64,000 bases of DNA from Pseudomonas mandelii (GCF_024138395.1 NZ_JAMYDU010000012.1:62001-126000); one strand, 5' to 3'; counted from the stretch's first letter, positions 31,364 to 41,154 are shown. A program made the numbers and translations. Notes: generated from the letters alone by a model not told the origin.

Positions 31364-33610
31364 ATGGACAACAGCCCTAGCATATATGTCGAACGTCCGA
31401 TCCAGCCGCACGTGCCGCAGCATCAGCAGTACAGCGAGGAAAAGGACACCATTGACCTGCTCAAATACTGGAGGGTGATCTGGCGCGCCCATTGGAAAAT
31501 TGGCTGGTTGGTATTGCTTGGCTGTGCGCTGGCGATGGCCACGCTGTCGTTCATTCCGCAGCAGTACATCGGCAGTACCACCTTGCTGATCAAAGAAAAA
31601 ACGCCACCGCTGCTGGCCTTCCAGCAAGTCACGGATTCGAGTTCCGGTACCGTCGATTATTTGCAGACGCAATTGGCACTCCTGCAATCGCGGGACCTTG
31701 CCGAACGGGCGGTAAAAAAGCTGAACCTCACCACACACCCAGTGACCGATCCACGCCAGCAACCACAGCCATGGTTCGCCCCGCGCAGATGGTTGGCATC
31801 GCTTGAGCTTGGCCAATGGCTGCCCGTAGTAGGCCGTTTGGCACCGGTTCAGGTGGTGCCCTCTGAAGCCGATGTCTTCAACCAAGTCACGCAGAACCTC
31901 ATGCAGCGCACGAGCGTCAAATTCGTCGGCAAGAGCCAGCTGATCAAAATAGAGGTGGAGTTGCCCGACCCTGGCTTGGCGGCCGCTACCGCCAATGCGA
32001 TTGCCCAAAGCTTCATCGACAGTCAGCTCGACAACAGCCTCAAATCCTCGCAGACCAATACCAGCTGGATGAATTCACGCCTGATCGAGTTGCGTAATAA
32101 CCTGCGCAATGCCGAAAACAAGCTTCAGGGCTATCGGGAAGAACAAGGCCTGGTTGATGTCGGCGGTGTGGCTACCATCAGCGCCAATGAACTGGAATTG
32201 ACCGGCAACCGCATGATCGATGCCCGCCGTAATCTGGCAGAGGCCGAGAGCCAGTACCGTCAGGTACAGACCCTGAGCAATGGCAACCTGAGCAAACTGT
32301 CCAGTGTGCCGGCGGTCCTGAGTAATCCTTTGGTGCAGAAATTCCAGGCGCAACAGGCCAAGGCCCAAGCCAAGGTCGAGGAATTGTCCGGACGCTACGG
32401 GGCAAAACATCCGACCCTGGCGGCCGCTCGCGCCGAACTGCGTATGGCCACCGACAGTTTGCGCCTGCAGGTTCAGCAGGTGGTTGCCGGTATCGAACGT
32501 GAATACCAACTGTCCCTGGCCAATGAAAACTCACTGCGTAAGTCATTCAACAGCAACAAGGCGCAATTACAGGACATTTCGCGCAAAGAGTTCCAACTGC
32601 GTGAGTTTCAGCGTGAAGTCGACAGCAGCCGCGCGCTGTATGAGACCTTCATTACCCGTTTGAAAGAAACCGCGGCCACCTCGGACATGGACTCCACCAA
32701 GGCACGCGTCGTCGACCCTGCGATTGTTCCTCTGGAACCCAGCAAGCCGCGTAAAACACTGATTCTGGCGATTGTCGCCGTCGTGTCCGCGCTGGTCGGC
32801 GTAGTGCTGGCATTGCTGTCGGAATCCCTGAACAAAACCTTCAAGACCGACGAAGCAATCGAAAGCACGCTTGACGTTCCCCTGCTCAGCGTGGTGCCGC
32901 TGGTCACGAGGAAAAGCCGCCGGCAACTCGCGCGACTGTTCGACGACAACGACCATCCGCGTTTTTGCGAGACCATCCGCAACCTGCGCACCTGGTTGAT
33001 GTTGCACAGCGGCGACACGTCGTCACAGGTGGTACTCGTTGCCTCGACCATGGCCGAGGAGGGTAAAAGCACCATCGCCAACAACCTGGCGTACTCGCTC
33101 ACCATGCTCGAGCGTGTCTTGTTGATCGATGCCGACATGCGCAAACCCAGCCTGTCGCTCAACTTTGATTTCCCGCCCAACAGCCCGGGATTGGCCAATG
33201 TTCTGGCGGGCACTGCGCGGCTCGAGGACTGTATCCGCACTGTCGGCAATCTCGACATGCTGCCGGCCGGGAAGCTGTCGCCACCACCGCTGGATCTGCT
33301 CAGCTCGCCGCGCCTGGCCCCAATGCTTGAGGCGCTGAAGTCGCGGTACCAACGCATCATTATCGACTCTCCGCCTGCACAAATGGTCAGCGATGCATTG
33401 TTGCTGGCCAAGCATTCGGACGCGGTGATCTACGTGATCAAGGCCGAAAGCACGCCTGTCAGCCAGGTGCAGAAGTCCCTTGCGATGCTGCAGCAGAGTC
33501 ATGCGCCGGTGTTCGGTGTAGTGCTTAACCAGGTTGACCTGAGCAAGGCCCGCAAACAGGGCTACAGCCATTCCGATACGTTCCAGAACTACGACTACAT
33601 GTCCCGGTAA
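31364..33610 (+). CDS. wzc: Wzc-like polysaccharide co-polymerase / BY tyrosine kinase
   Basis: A 748-residue inner-membrane protein. The N-terminal Wzz domain has TM1 at about 44-64. A long periplasmic coiled-coil part includes the GNVR region, and TM2 is at about 465-487. A cytoplasmic BY-kinase domain follows, with Walker A ASTMAEEGKSTIANN (about 560-574), Walker A-prime LLIDADMRKPS and Walker B IIIDSPPA. The C-terminus has a short tyrosine-containing tail (YSHSDTFQNYDYMSR) suited to autophosphorylation. It controls chain length and export in Wzy-dependent systems. The gene starts 2 bp after the export-protein gene. Confidence 0.9.
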   Translation: MDNSPSIYVERPIQPHVPQHQQYSEEKDTIDLLKYWRVIWRAHWKIGWLVLLGCALAMATLSFIPQQYIGSTTLLIKEKTPPLLAFQQVTDSSSGTVDYLQTQLALLQSRDLAERAVKKLNLTTHPVTDPRQQPQPWFAPRRWLASLELGQWLPVVGRLAPVQVVPSEADVFNQVTQNLMQRTSVKFVGKSQLIKIEVELPDPGLAAATANAIAQSFIDSQLDNSLKSSQTNTSWMNSRLIELRNNLRNAENKLQGYREEQGLVDVGGVATISANELELTGNRMIDARRNLAEAESQYRQVQTLSNGNLSKLSSVPAVLSNPLVQKFQAQQAKAQAKVEELSGRYGAKHPTLAAARAELRMATDSLRLQVQQVVAGIEREYQLSLANENSLRKSFNSNKAQLQDISRKEFQLREFQREVDSSRALYETFITRLKETAATSDMDSTKARVVDPAIVPLEPSKPRKTLILAIVAVVSALVGVVLALLSESLNKTFKTDEAIESTLDVPLLSVVPLVTRKSRRQLARLFDDNDHPRFCETIRNLRTWLMLHSGDTSSQVVLVASTMAEEGKSTIANNLAYSLTMLERVLLIDADMRKPSLSLNFDFPPNSPGLANVLAGTARLEDCIRTVGNLDMLPAGKLSPPPLDLLSSPRLAPMLEALKSRYQRIIIDSPPAQMVSDALLLAKHSDAVIYVIKAESTPVSQVQKSLAMLQQSHAPVFGVVLNQVDLSKARKQGYSHSDTFQNYDYMSR

Positions 33611-33753
33611 AACCTTGCGTCTGTGACACCCGTAGTCTTCCTCCCAACTTCTACCAAAAGCTGCTTCATCCCAGTCGAGCTATACCAGCGTGCGGGAACG
33701 AGGGCGTGCAGTGTTCGGCGCCGAAGTCCAACCCATGCCCGGAGGTTGCGCCG

Positions 33754-35145
33754 ATGACATCGCTCTACACCGCTCAAATGACGCGTCGCCGAGGTCTGAC
33801 CTTCTGGGGCCAATGGCTGTGCGCAATAACCCTGGCCAACCTGCTGCTGATGTTGCTGGTGTATTGGCGCGTCGGCAGCCTGACCAGTGAATACCGCGTC
33901 CTGATGATTCTCACCGCGCTCGGTTCGGTGCCGATCTACAGCATCATGCAGGTTTACCACAAGCGTCATGAGTGGTTGTCCGGGCTCGGTCGGCTGCTGG
34001 TGGCCTGGATGATTTTGCTGGCCGTTCTGAGCAGCATTGCCTTCGTCACCCAAACCAGCGTGATTTTCTCGCGGCAGGTGATCATCGTCTGGGCCGTGCT
34101 GGGTTACCTGGTCCAGGCGGCGAGCTTTTTGCCCCTGCATTATCTGGCCCGACTGCATTCTCACAAGCTCTGCAACGAGCGCCGCGCGGTGATCATCGGG
34201 ACGTGTCCGACCGCGCAAAAGCTGGCGAGGAAACTGTCCAGACGCAATCGCGTACCGCTATTGGGTTTTATCGCAACCGCCGACCATACCGGCCCGGCAC
34301 CGAGCGTTTTGCCGCTATTGGGGCGCATCGATGAGGTTCGCGAAATCATCACCCGTCTGCACATACGCCGCGTGTACATCGTTTTGCCGATGGCACAAGC
34401 CGCCATCATTGAAGCGCTGTACATCGACCTTCTGGACATGAATGTCGACGTGGTCTGGATCCCTGATTTCGGCAGCATGGTGCTGCTCAATCAGTCGATC
34501 TCGGAAATAGAGCGAATGCCGGCCATCTACCTCAACGAGAGTCTGATCAGTTCGCACCCCGGCAGCCTGCTCTGCAAAGAGCTGTTCGAACGTAGCCTGG
34601 CCGCCGTGTCCATTGTTGTGCTCAGCCCCTTGCTGCTGATCGTGGCGGCAGCCGTGAAGCTGTCATCGCCCGGCCCGGTGTTGTTCAAACAAAATCGCTA
34701 TGGCTGGAACGCTGAGGTGATCAAGGTCTGGAAGTTTCGATCGATGCGTGTGCACGACGACAACGAAGTGCGTCAGGCCACCCGCGAGGATGACCGCGTT
34801 ACGCCACTTGGGCGTTTCTTGCGCCGCAGTTCCATCGACGAGCTACCGCAACTGTTCAACGTGCTTTGCGGCGAAATGGCCCTGGTCGGCCCGCGACCGC
34901 ATGCGGTCACGCACAACATTTATTACACCGGCAAGGTTCGCGCCTACATGGCCCGTCATCGCCTCAAACCGGGAATCACCGGGTTGGCCCAGATCACCGG
35001 GCATCGAGGTGAAACCCAGACGTTGGAAAAAATGCAGCAGCGCGTCGCCCAGGACCTCAACTACATCAACCAGTGGTCGCTGTGGCTCGACATCAAGATT
35101 CTGGTCAAGACCCCTTTTACGTTGTTCTCAAAAGACACTTACTGA
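33754..35145 (+). CDS. Undecaprenyl-phosphate sugar phosphotransferase (WcaJ-like initiating transferase)
   Basis: A 463-residue polyprenyl phosphotransferase. N-terminal membrane segments and a CoA-binding-like central region (RAVIIGTCPTAQKLARKL) lead to the C-terminal bacterial sugar transferase domain: SSPGPVLFKQNRYGW, KVWKFRSMR, RRSSIDELPQLFNVL, ALVGPRPHA and KPGITGLAQ. It starts repeat-unit synthesis by loading a sugar-1-phosphate, probably glucose or galactose, on undecaprenyl phosphate. The ATG at 33754 follows GGAGG; a longer frame from 33706 is possible but less likely. Confidence 0.88.
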   Translation: MTSLYTAQMTRRRGLTFWGQWLCAITLANLLLMLLVYWRVGSLTSEYRVLMILTALGSVPIYSIMQVYHKRHEWLSGLGRLLVAWMILLAVLSSIAFVTQTSVIFSRQVIIVWAVLGYLVQAASFLPLHYLARLHSHKLCNERRAVIIGTCPTAQKLARKLSRRNRVPLLGFIATADHTGPAPSVLPLLGRIDEVREIITRLHIRRVYIVLPMAQAAIIEALYIDLLDMNVDVVWIPDFGSMVLLNQSISEIERMPAIYLNESLISSHPGSLLCKELFERSLAAVSIVVLSPLLLIVAAAVKLSSPGPVLFKQNRYGWNAEVIKVWKFRSMRVHDDNEVRQATREDDRVTPLGRFLRRSSIDELPQLFNVLCGEMALVGPRPHAVTHNIYYTGKVRAYMARHRLKPGITGLAQITGHRGETQTLEKMQQRVAQDLNYINQWSLWLDIKILVKTPFTLFSKDTY

Positions 35146-35193
35146 GGCATTACCGCGCGACTCAGCCAAGGCGTAACAAAAGGAGAAACATCC

Positions 35194-36147
35194 GTGTCAG
35201 ACAAAGCCCCCCCCTTAGCGCATTCAGTGTGCGTCGTGATCCCTATGTACAACGGCGCCGACAGCATTGAGCAAACACTGGCGTCCCTGGTCGGGCAAAC
35301 TCGACTGCCCGATCACGTCATCGTCGTCGACGATGGTTCCACCGATGACGGACCACAACGGGTCAAAGACTTCGCGGCGCCGTTTCGCCTGACGCTGTTG
35401 CAGCAAGCCAACGAAGGCCAGGCCAGCGCCCGCAACCACGGATTGCGGCACAGTGAAGAGACTTTTGTGGCGTTGCTCGATGCCGATGACCAATGGCGTC
35501 CGCAAAAGCTGGAGAAACAATTGGCACTGTATGACGAACTCAGCCGTCAGGGACGGCCGGTGGGGCTGATCGACTGCTACACGCAGGTCAATTACAGCGA
35601 CGGCAGGCAGCAAGTGGACGACCGGTGCAAGAACGGCAGGCATTTCTACGATTTCATCCACGCCAACGTCGTCAATGGCGTATCCACCGCGCTGGTCAAG
35701 CGCGACGTGATCATGCATTTCGGCGGCTTCGATGCCAGCCTGCGTTACTCCGAAGACCGCTTCATGTGGACCCGAATAGCCGAATACTGGGAGATCCACA
35801 CGGTGCCACAGGTGCTGCTGGATCGCACGGTCAACAGCGGCAACATGACCGCGCAACCGCAAAAGTACTACCTGAACAAGATCAGGTTCATCGAAGTGTA
35901 CCTCGCCCGCTATGGCGCGCAGCTCAGCAAGCAGCAACGGATCGATTTCGTGCTGGGCAACCACACCGATTTTCTCAATGCATTTTCCCGACGCGGCGAG
36001 CATGCCCAGGTGATCGGCGTGTACCGGCAAATGCTGGAATATTCCTGGCAAACACTGATCTTCGCCAATGGCAAACCGACCTTGCGCTACCTCTATGCTC
36101 GCGTCAGATCATTGCGCAAGGCAACGGCGTCAACCACCGCTACCTGA
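35194..36147 (+). CDS. Glycosyltransferase family 2
   Basis: A 317-residue GT-A enzyme with CVVIPMYNG, nucleotide-sugar motif VVDDGSTDDG and the DxD-type stretch ALLDADDQW. It starts with GTG preceded by AAAGGAG. It adds a sugar to the lipid-linked repeat unit at the cytoplasmic face of the inner membrane; donor and linkage are unknown. Parts of its start and C-terminus are recognisable in the decayed gene at 43588-43739. Confidence 0.85.
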   Translation: MSDKAPPLAHSVCVVIPMYNGADSIEQTLASLVGQTRLPDHVIVVDDGSTDDGPQRVKDFAAPFRLTLLQQANEGQASARNHGLRHSEETFVALLDADDQWRPQKLEKQLALYDELSRQGRPVGLIDCYTQVNYSDGRQQVDDRCKNGRHFYDFIHANVVNGVSTALVKRDVIMHFGGFDASLRYSEDRFMWTRIAEYWEIHTVPQVLLDRTVNSGNMTAQPQKYYLNKIRFIEVYLARYGAQLSKQQRIDFVLGNHTDFLNAFSRRGEHAQVIGVYRQMLEYSWQTLIFANGKPTLRYLYARVRSLRKATASTTAT

Positions 36148-36212
36148 AAAATTCAAAATCTGCAGGGGTATCAGTCTTCATTCGAAATTCCGGCGCCCAT
36201 TGAGGTGAAGTG

Positions 36213-37691
36213 ATGCCGATGTTTAAAGAATATCTGCTGGCACTACTGCTGACGGTTTCGCTTGTTTGCAACGCAGCACAAGCGCCTTCCGGTGCACCCA
36301 CCAGCGGGCTCGTGCTGTGGCTGGACGCGGCCGATGCTTCAACAATGACCCTGGATGCGCAAAACCGTCTCCAGCGCTGGAGCGACAAATCCGGCAAGTC
36401 CAATGACGCCACAGTAGACGATGCCGCCTTGCAGCCACAGCGGATGGCAAACGCCCTGAATGGTCATTCGGTAGTGCGTTTCAGTGGCGCTTCGGCGTTT
36501 CTCGGCAAAACAATCCGTACGGCCAAAGGCCCTGTGACGATATTGATCGTGTCCCGTCGATTGCCCGAACAAGCCCCGGGGGATCCCTGGCAACGGTTGT
36601 TCAGCTCACGCCCGCAAATCGCCAACAACGATAACGTGTTGCCGAATTTCGCCATCAGCCTGCAACAGGCCACCGCGTACGAGCCGACCTTTTCCGTCCT
36701 GGAGCTTTACGATGTGCCGATTGGTCCGTATGCAGTCGGGCGCAACGTCGTCGGCAATTCCGACAACTTTCGCGGCGACATCGCAGAAGTGCTGGTGTAC
36801 GACCGTCCGTTTGCCTCCCTCGCAGAGCGCCAGCGTGCATTTCAGTACCTGGCAGACAAGTGGTCAGTTGCCATCCCCTCACAGGCCGATACCTGGACTC
36901 GTGTCGGACCACTAGGCACATTGCCGACCCGGACCAACGCCAATCTGCCGCTGTCCGATCAGACCAATGCCGGTCGGTGGATTCTCGACACGAAACTGTC
37001 CGACGACTTCAATGGCACAACCCTCGACCCCGGGCGCTGGCACGTCAACAATGCCATAGGGAACGAATCGCTCGGACGCAAACCGGCGCTTTTCACTCCG
37101 CGCAACGCCACCGTCAGCAATGGCAACCTGAACATTGTCTTTCGCAAGGAAACCTTGCCGCAGAAGTACGAGCTACTCGGTTTCAAGGACTACACCTCTG
37201 CCATGGTTCGAACCATTGAACGCGGCTTCTACGGATATTACGAAGCACATGCCAAACCCATGAACTCCGCAGGTTCCAGCGCATTCTGGCTCGCCTGGAC
37301 GGGCATGGCTGACAACGCAACCGAAATCGACATCTTCGAAATCGGCGGCAAGACGAAAGACGCTGCCTTCGATCGGCTATACAACATGAACGCCCACGTG
37401 TGGGCCACGCCACAAAGCACCGAACATATCGCCAACGGCAGCACCTGGGTCAGCCCTTGGCGCCTGGCAAGTGCCTTTCATGTCTACGGCTTCGACTGGC
37501 GGCCCGACACCCTGCGCTGGTACGTCGATGGCGTGCTGGTCAGGGAATCGAAGAACACCCACTTCTTCTTCCCCATGCAAATCGTCTTTGACAGTGAGGC
37601 CATGTGGAAATGGTTCGGCGTGGTCGACGATGCTGACCTGCCCTCCACCTTCAGCATCGACTACGTCAAGGTATGGCAACGTGCTCAATAG
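36213..37691 (+). CDS. Secreted glycoside hydrolase family 16 with N-terminal LamG-like domain
   Basis: A 492-residue protein with a signal peptide (about residues 1-22, ending NAAQA), a LamG/concanavalin-like region (about 30-215; GLVLWLDAADAST start) and a C-terminal GH16 domain (about 255-490). The catalytic motif E-I-D-I-F-E is at 371-376, where Glu371 would be the nucleophile and Glu376 the acid/base. GH16 enzymes cut beta-1,3/1,4 glucans and galactans. Inside an exopolysaccharide cluster it most likely trims or releases the cluster's own polymer. The ATG at 36213 has a GAGGTG site. Confidence 0.85.
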   Translation: MPMFKEYLLALLLTVSLVCNAAQAPSGAPTSGLVLWLDAADASTMTLDAQNRLQRWSDKSGKSNDATVDDAALQPQRMANALNGHSVVRFSGASAFLGKTIRTAKGPVTILIVSRRLPEQAPGDPWQRLFSSRPQIANNDNVLPNFAISLQQATAYEPTFSVLELYDVPIGPYAVGRNVVGNSDNFRGDIAEVLVYDRPFASLAERQRAFQYLADKWSVAIPSQADTWTRVGPLGTLPTRTNANLPLSDQTNAGRWILDTKLSDDFNGTTLDPGRWHVNNAIGNESLGRKPALFTPRNATVSNGNLNIVFRKETLPQKYELLGFKDYTSAMVRTIERGFYGYYEAHAKPMNSAGSSAFWLAWTGMADNATEIDIFEIGGKTKDAAFDRLYNMNAHVWATPQSTEHIANGSTWVSPWRLASAFHVYGFDWRPDTLRWYVDGVLVRESKNTHFFFPMQIVFDSEAMWKWFGVVDDADLPSTFSIDYVKVWQRAQ

Positions 37692-37788
37692 CCGTCACAC
37701 GGCGCTATAAGGTTCGCCCCGGGGCAAAATTTCAATCGGCAGGGTGGTCTGTTTTCAATCAGCGCCAACACGTTTGGAGCGCATAGAC

Positions 37789-38835
37789 ATGATCAAGCGC
37801 CGGGTGAATGAATTAGACTTGCTGCGCTTCCTTGCTGCTTTCGCAGTAGTGATTTTTCACTATGCTTTTCGCGGGTATGCAAGGGGCGACATGTCTACTA
37901 TGCCCTACCCGCTATTGGCTGAACCTGCCAAATACGGTTATTTAGGAGTCGAACTGTTTTTTATGATCAGCGGATTCGTCATTCTGATGACCGCTTCGAG
38001 CAATAATCTCAAAGTATTCTTCATCTCCCGCGTCGTTCGCCTCTACCCTGCTTTCCTGGTGTGCTGCACCCTCACTTTTCTAATCACGCTTGCCATCGGA
38101 CAGCCAAGGTATACGGCTGATTTTTATCAATACATTGTTAACATGACATTGCTTAGCGACTTGATGGGCGTCCCGTCGATAGATGGCGTTTACTGGTCTC
38201 TCTTTGTAGAAATCAAATTTTACCTGATGATATCCATTCTGTTGGGTCTGAAGAAAATAGAAAAAATAGAGACCTACCTCGTACTCTGGCTACTCATCTC
38301 CGCCATAGTAGAAGCATTCACTTTTGAAAAGATTCGCTCGATATTAATTACCGATTACTCTGCTTACTTCATCGCGGGCGCCACCTTCTACATAATATGG
38401 GCCAAGGGCTTCACTAAAACACGAGTCTTCCTGTTGGCCGGTGCTTTAGCATTAGCCTGTTACACCGCAATTGTATGGGCCGCATCGATCGAAACCAAAT
38501 ATGCAACCGAATTCAATCCTCTGATCATATGCGGCGTAATTATCCTGTTCTTCATGACGTTTTTTTTGATCGCAACGAACAAAACGGCAGCCATAGGGAA
38601 CTTGAACTGGACGACGTTAGGAGCCCTGACCTACCCACTTTACCTATTACATCAAATGATCGGCTTTATGATCTTTAACCTTGCTTATCCAATGGTGAAC
38701 CCGCACATACTGCTATGGGGCACCACCGCCTTGATGATATGGGCCTCTTATATCATCCACAAAAGAATAGAAGTCCCCATGGCCAGGCAAATCAAAAAAA
38801 TCCTTTTATTATCCCTCAACCGTGTCAGAGACTGA
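37789..38835 (+). CDS. Membrane acyltransferase (acyltransferase family 3)
   Basis: A 348-residue multi-pass protein with the family start NELDLLRFLAAFAVVIFHY (conserved Arg and His), GVELFFMISGFVI and about ten membrane segments. It probably O-acetylates or otherwise acylates the exopolysaccharide repeat unit. Base composition and codon use are clearly more AT-rich than in the neighbours, suggesting separate acquisition. It is the last gene before the second copy of the leader. The ATG at 37789 follows GGAG. Confidence 0.85.
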   Translation: MIKRRVNELDLLRFLAAFAVVIFHYAFRGYARGDMSTMPYPLLAEPAKYGYLGVELFFMISGFVILMTASSNNLKVFFISRVVRLYPAFLVCCTLTFLITLAIGQPRYTADFYQYIVNMTLLSDLMGVPSIDGVYWSLFVEIKFYLMISILLGLKKIEKIETYLVLWLLISAIVEAFTFEKIRSILITDYSAYFIAGATFYIIWAKGFTKTRVFLLAGALALACYTAIVWAASIETKYATEFNPLIICGVIILFFMTFFLIATNKTAAIGNLNWTTLGALTYPLYLLHQMIGFMIFNLAYPMVNPHILLWGTTALMIWASYIIHKRIEVPMARQIKKILLLSLNRVRD

Positions 38836-38977
38836 TCAGCCCTGGCAGAGCGCCTCCTTCACACGACCCTCAACCCAGACATGGCGTCCAGCCGAGCTGA
38901 AAATTATTTCCAAAACAAATGGTTGAAGCGCCTGAATACGTTATTGGACAGAAGGTTATATTTTTGACTAGTGACAT

Positions 38978-39006
38978 TTGACAGGCTGCCTGCAGTGGTC
39001 GATACC
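38978..39006 (+). promoter_or_regulatory. Sigma-70-type promoter in leader copy 2
   Basis: TTGACA (38978-38983), 17-bp spacer, GATACC (39001-39006), matching copy 1 in sequence and spacing. Confidence 0.6.
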
Positions 39007-39119
39007 TATCAAGGCCGGCGTTTAACAAAGATGAAAGTGCAGTGAACAGCTATACGCCGCCCCAGCATCTAGCAACGTTCGAAGTGCTTGTTTTTTAAAA
39101 GAACCGACGGTTCGGACCC

Positions 39120-39130
39120 TGCGGTAGCTT
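39120..39130 (+). promoter_or_regulatory. ops-like element, copy 2
   Basis: TGCGGTAGCTT, identical to 28592-28602 and within the 23-bp invariant block. It lies 213 bp before the WecG/TagA-like gene. Confidence 0.7.
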
Positions 39131-39343
39131 TGGCCACATCACTGTAGTGTTAAGCAGTCGTTACAACTCTCACTAGTAGCCTTGAGTGTAACGCAGCACA
39201 AGAATCATCGTTAATTAATCATTGCGCACGCCAGATTATTGACTGACGTAAAACTCTACCGTTAGTTGTGCATTACATGTTTCACGATTGATACAGCAGT
39301 TCTAATCATTCGCATCACAAAAAATATCCTTGGGAGTCAGGCA

Positions 39344-40051
39344 ATGATCAGTCTGGAATTAATGGGGCATTACACCCCGAATTTGCTGGACGCCAACAAG
39401 GCCTTTTCCTTCATTAACTTTGCATCCGTCGGCAGTCTGTTCGACCGGGACCCGACGTCCATCGCCTATTTTTGCGACGGCATGCTGATGTCGACCTTCA
39501 TGTCGCGCATCACCGGCCGCACGATCGGCCGGGTCAGCTTCGACTTCACTTCCATCGCCGACGCGGTGTTCAGCTGCGCCGAGAAACAAGGCAAGCGCCT
39601 TTATTTTGTCGGTGCCCGGCAAGCCGAACTGGACCTGTTCCTCAATAAGATCAAGGCTCGCTACCCCGCGCTGATTATTGCCGGTCATCACAATGGTTAT
39701 TTCGATGCAGCGCAGGCCGCGTGCATCCAGGCAGACATCTGCCGCAGTGAAGCGAACATCCTGATCGTAGGCTTGGGCGCCGGGCTGCAGGAGCGGTTCG
39801 AGCAGGATGCCCTGCGTGCCGGTTTCACCGGGGTGGCATTTACCTGTGGCGGTTTCATTCGCCAAGAGGCCACAGCCACTCATCAATATTACCCTGAACT
39901 GATCAACCGCCTGCATCTGCGCGCGTTCTATCGGATGTACCGCGAACCGCACACCATCAAACGCTACCTTATCGATTACCCGACCAATTTTGTTCATCTG
40001 TTGGTGATGATCATCCGGCGAAAAGTGACCATCAATATCACTTATCCCTAA
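39344..40051 (+). CDS. WecG/TagA/CpsF-family glycosyltransferase
   Basis: A 235-residue protein with the WecG/TagA pattern: DGMLMSTFM, a Rossmann-like KRLYFVGARQAELD, and ANILIVGLGAGLQERFEQD near the C-terminus. Enzymes of the family transfer ManNAcA, ManNAc or glucose to lipid-linked acceptors at the inner membrane. It opens the second transcription unit behind leader copy 2. The ATG at 39344 follows GGGAG; the frame is open 78 bp further into the leader, but without support. Confidence 0.85.
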   Translation: MISLELMGHYTPNLLDANKAFSFINFASVGSLFDRDPTSIAYFCDGMLMSTFMSRITGRTIGRVSFDFTSIADAVFSCAEKQGKRLYFVGARQAELDLFLNKIKARYPALIIAGHHNGYFDAAQAACIQADICRSEANILIVGLGAGLQERFEQDALRAGFTGVAFTCGGFIRQEATATHQYYPELINRLHLRAFYRMYREPHTIKRYLIDYPTNFVHLLVMIIRRKVTINITYP

Positions 40052-40074
40052 GCATCCGGCACCGAGCAACGACC

Positions 40075-41154
40075 ATGCATATCCTGTTCATCCTCAAGGA
40101 CTTCAAGCCCGATGGTGGCCTCGAGCGTGTCCAGCAACGCCTGGCCAGACAGTTTCTCAAAGATGGCCAGCGTGTCAGTTATTTCGTCATGAACGGCGAC
40201 ACGCCAGACGATGAAGGGGCTGCCACGCTCAATGGCGGCGGCAATGGAATCGTTGGCCTGCTCAAGTCCATCGTATTGCTGCGGCGGATTATTCGTCGCG
40301 AACAAGTGACCCACCTCATCGCCGCCAAAGAACAAGCCAACCTCTGCACCTGGTTTGCCACCTTGGGTCGCCCATGCAAGGTTATCTATAGCCGTCATGC
40401 AGCACTGGATTGCAGCGAACAAAAAATCAGTCCCGCCACCCTGCGTCTGCTCTATGCGTTGTACCTCTGTGGCAACGGTCGGGTCGTGACGGTTTCCAAC
40501 GGCTTGCGCCAGTCCCTCGCCGAGCTCGTGCCCTGGGGTCGCGAACGCATTCGTTATTGCCCCAATGCCGTGGTCACCGAGCAACTGCTCAGCGCCGCAC
40601 AGACGCCCATGCTCACCGGTTTGCCGACCGAGTTCTGGTTAGCGGTGGGACGGCTGGTAGAACCGAAAGGTTTCCACCTGCTGCTCGATGCCTATGCCAT
40701 GGCCTTGCGCAGCGCCGCGCTGCCGGATCTGGTGATCATCGGCGATGGCCCGCAACTCGCCGCGCTGACCTCACAGGCCAGCCACCTGGGCATCGAGGGC
40801 CATGTGCATTTCACCGGTTTCCTGAGCAATCCCTACCCTTTTATCAGGCAGGCACGACTGCTGATCCTGAGTTCGTTTCACGAGGGCTTGCCGACCGTGC
40901 TGATCGAAGCCTTGGCGCTGGGTACGCCAGTGTTGGCCTGCGACTGCGAAACCGGGCCCAGGGAACTGCTTGATAACGGCCGTCTCGGCGACCTGGTCAA
41001 GGTCAATGATGTAGCGGCGCTGGCCGAAGGGATGCTGCGCAGCGTGACCTCGCAAAGCCAGGCTGCGCCAAGCGGGGAAGTGGCCGCTGAAGCCGTCCGA
41101 CAGTACACCAGTCAATCCGCCGCGCAAGCGTACTATCAGGTGTGGAATCAATGA
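40075..41154 (+). CDS. Glycosyltransferase family 4
   Basis: A 359-residue GT-B enzyme. The N-terminal acceptor domain (KDFKPDGGLERVQQRLA) and the donor-site region (AVGRLVEPKGFHLLLDAY; SSFHEGLPTVLIEALALGTP with the E-x7-E pattern; CDCETGPRELLDNG) are typical of GT4 retaining transferases. Its stop overlaps the ATG of the next gene (ATGA), so translation is coupled. Sugar and linkage are unknown. Confidence 0.87.
   Translation: MHILFILKDFKPDGGLERVQQRLARQFLKDGQRVSYFVMNGDTPDDEGAATLNGGGNGIVGLLKSIVLLRRIIRREQVTHLIAAKEQANLCTWFATLGRPCKVIYSRHAALDCSEQKISPATLRLLYALYLCGNGRVVTVSNGLRQSLAELVPWGRERIRYCPNAVVTEQLLSAAQTPMLTGLPTEFWLAVGRLVEPKGFHLLLDAYAMALRSAALPDLVIIGDGPQLAALTSQASHLGIEGHVHFTGFLSNPYPFIRQARLLILSSFHEGLPTVLIEALALGTPVLACDCETGPRELLDNGRLGDLVKVNDVAALAEGMLRSVTSQSQAAPSGEVAAEAVRQYTSQSAAQAYYQVWNQ

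Larger units (their letters stand above)
38912..39306 (+). repeat. Exopolysaccharide promoter/leader region, copy 2
   Basis: About 395 bp similar to 28381-28817, in the same orientation, immediately before the second set of exopolysaccharide genes. The promoter pair and the ops-like block are the best conserved parts. The gap 38836-39343 contains no gene that I can support. Confidence 0.85.
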
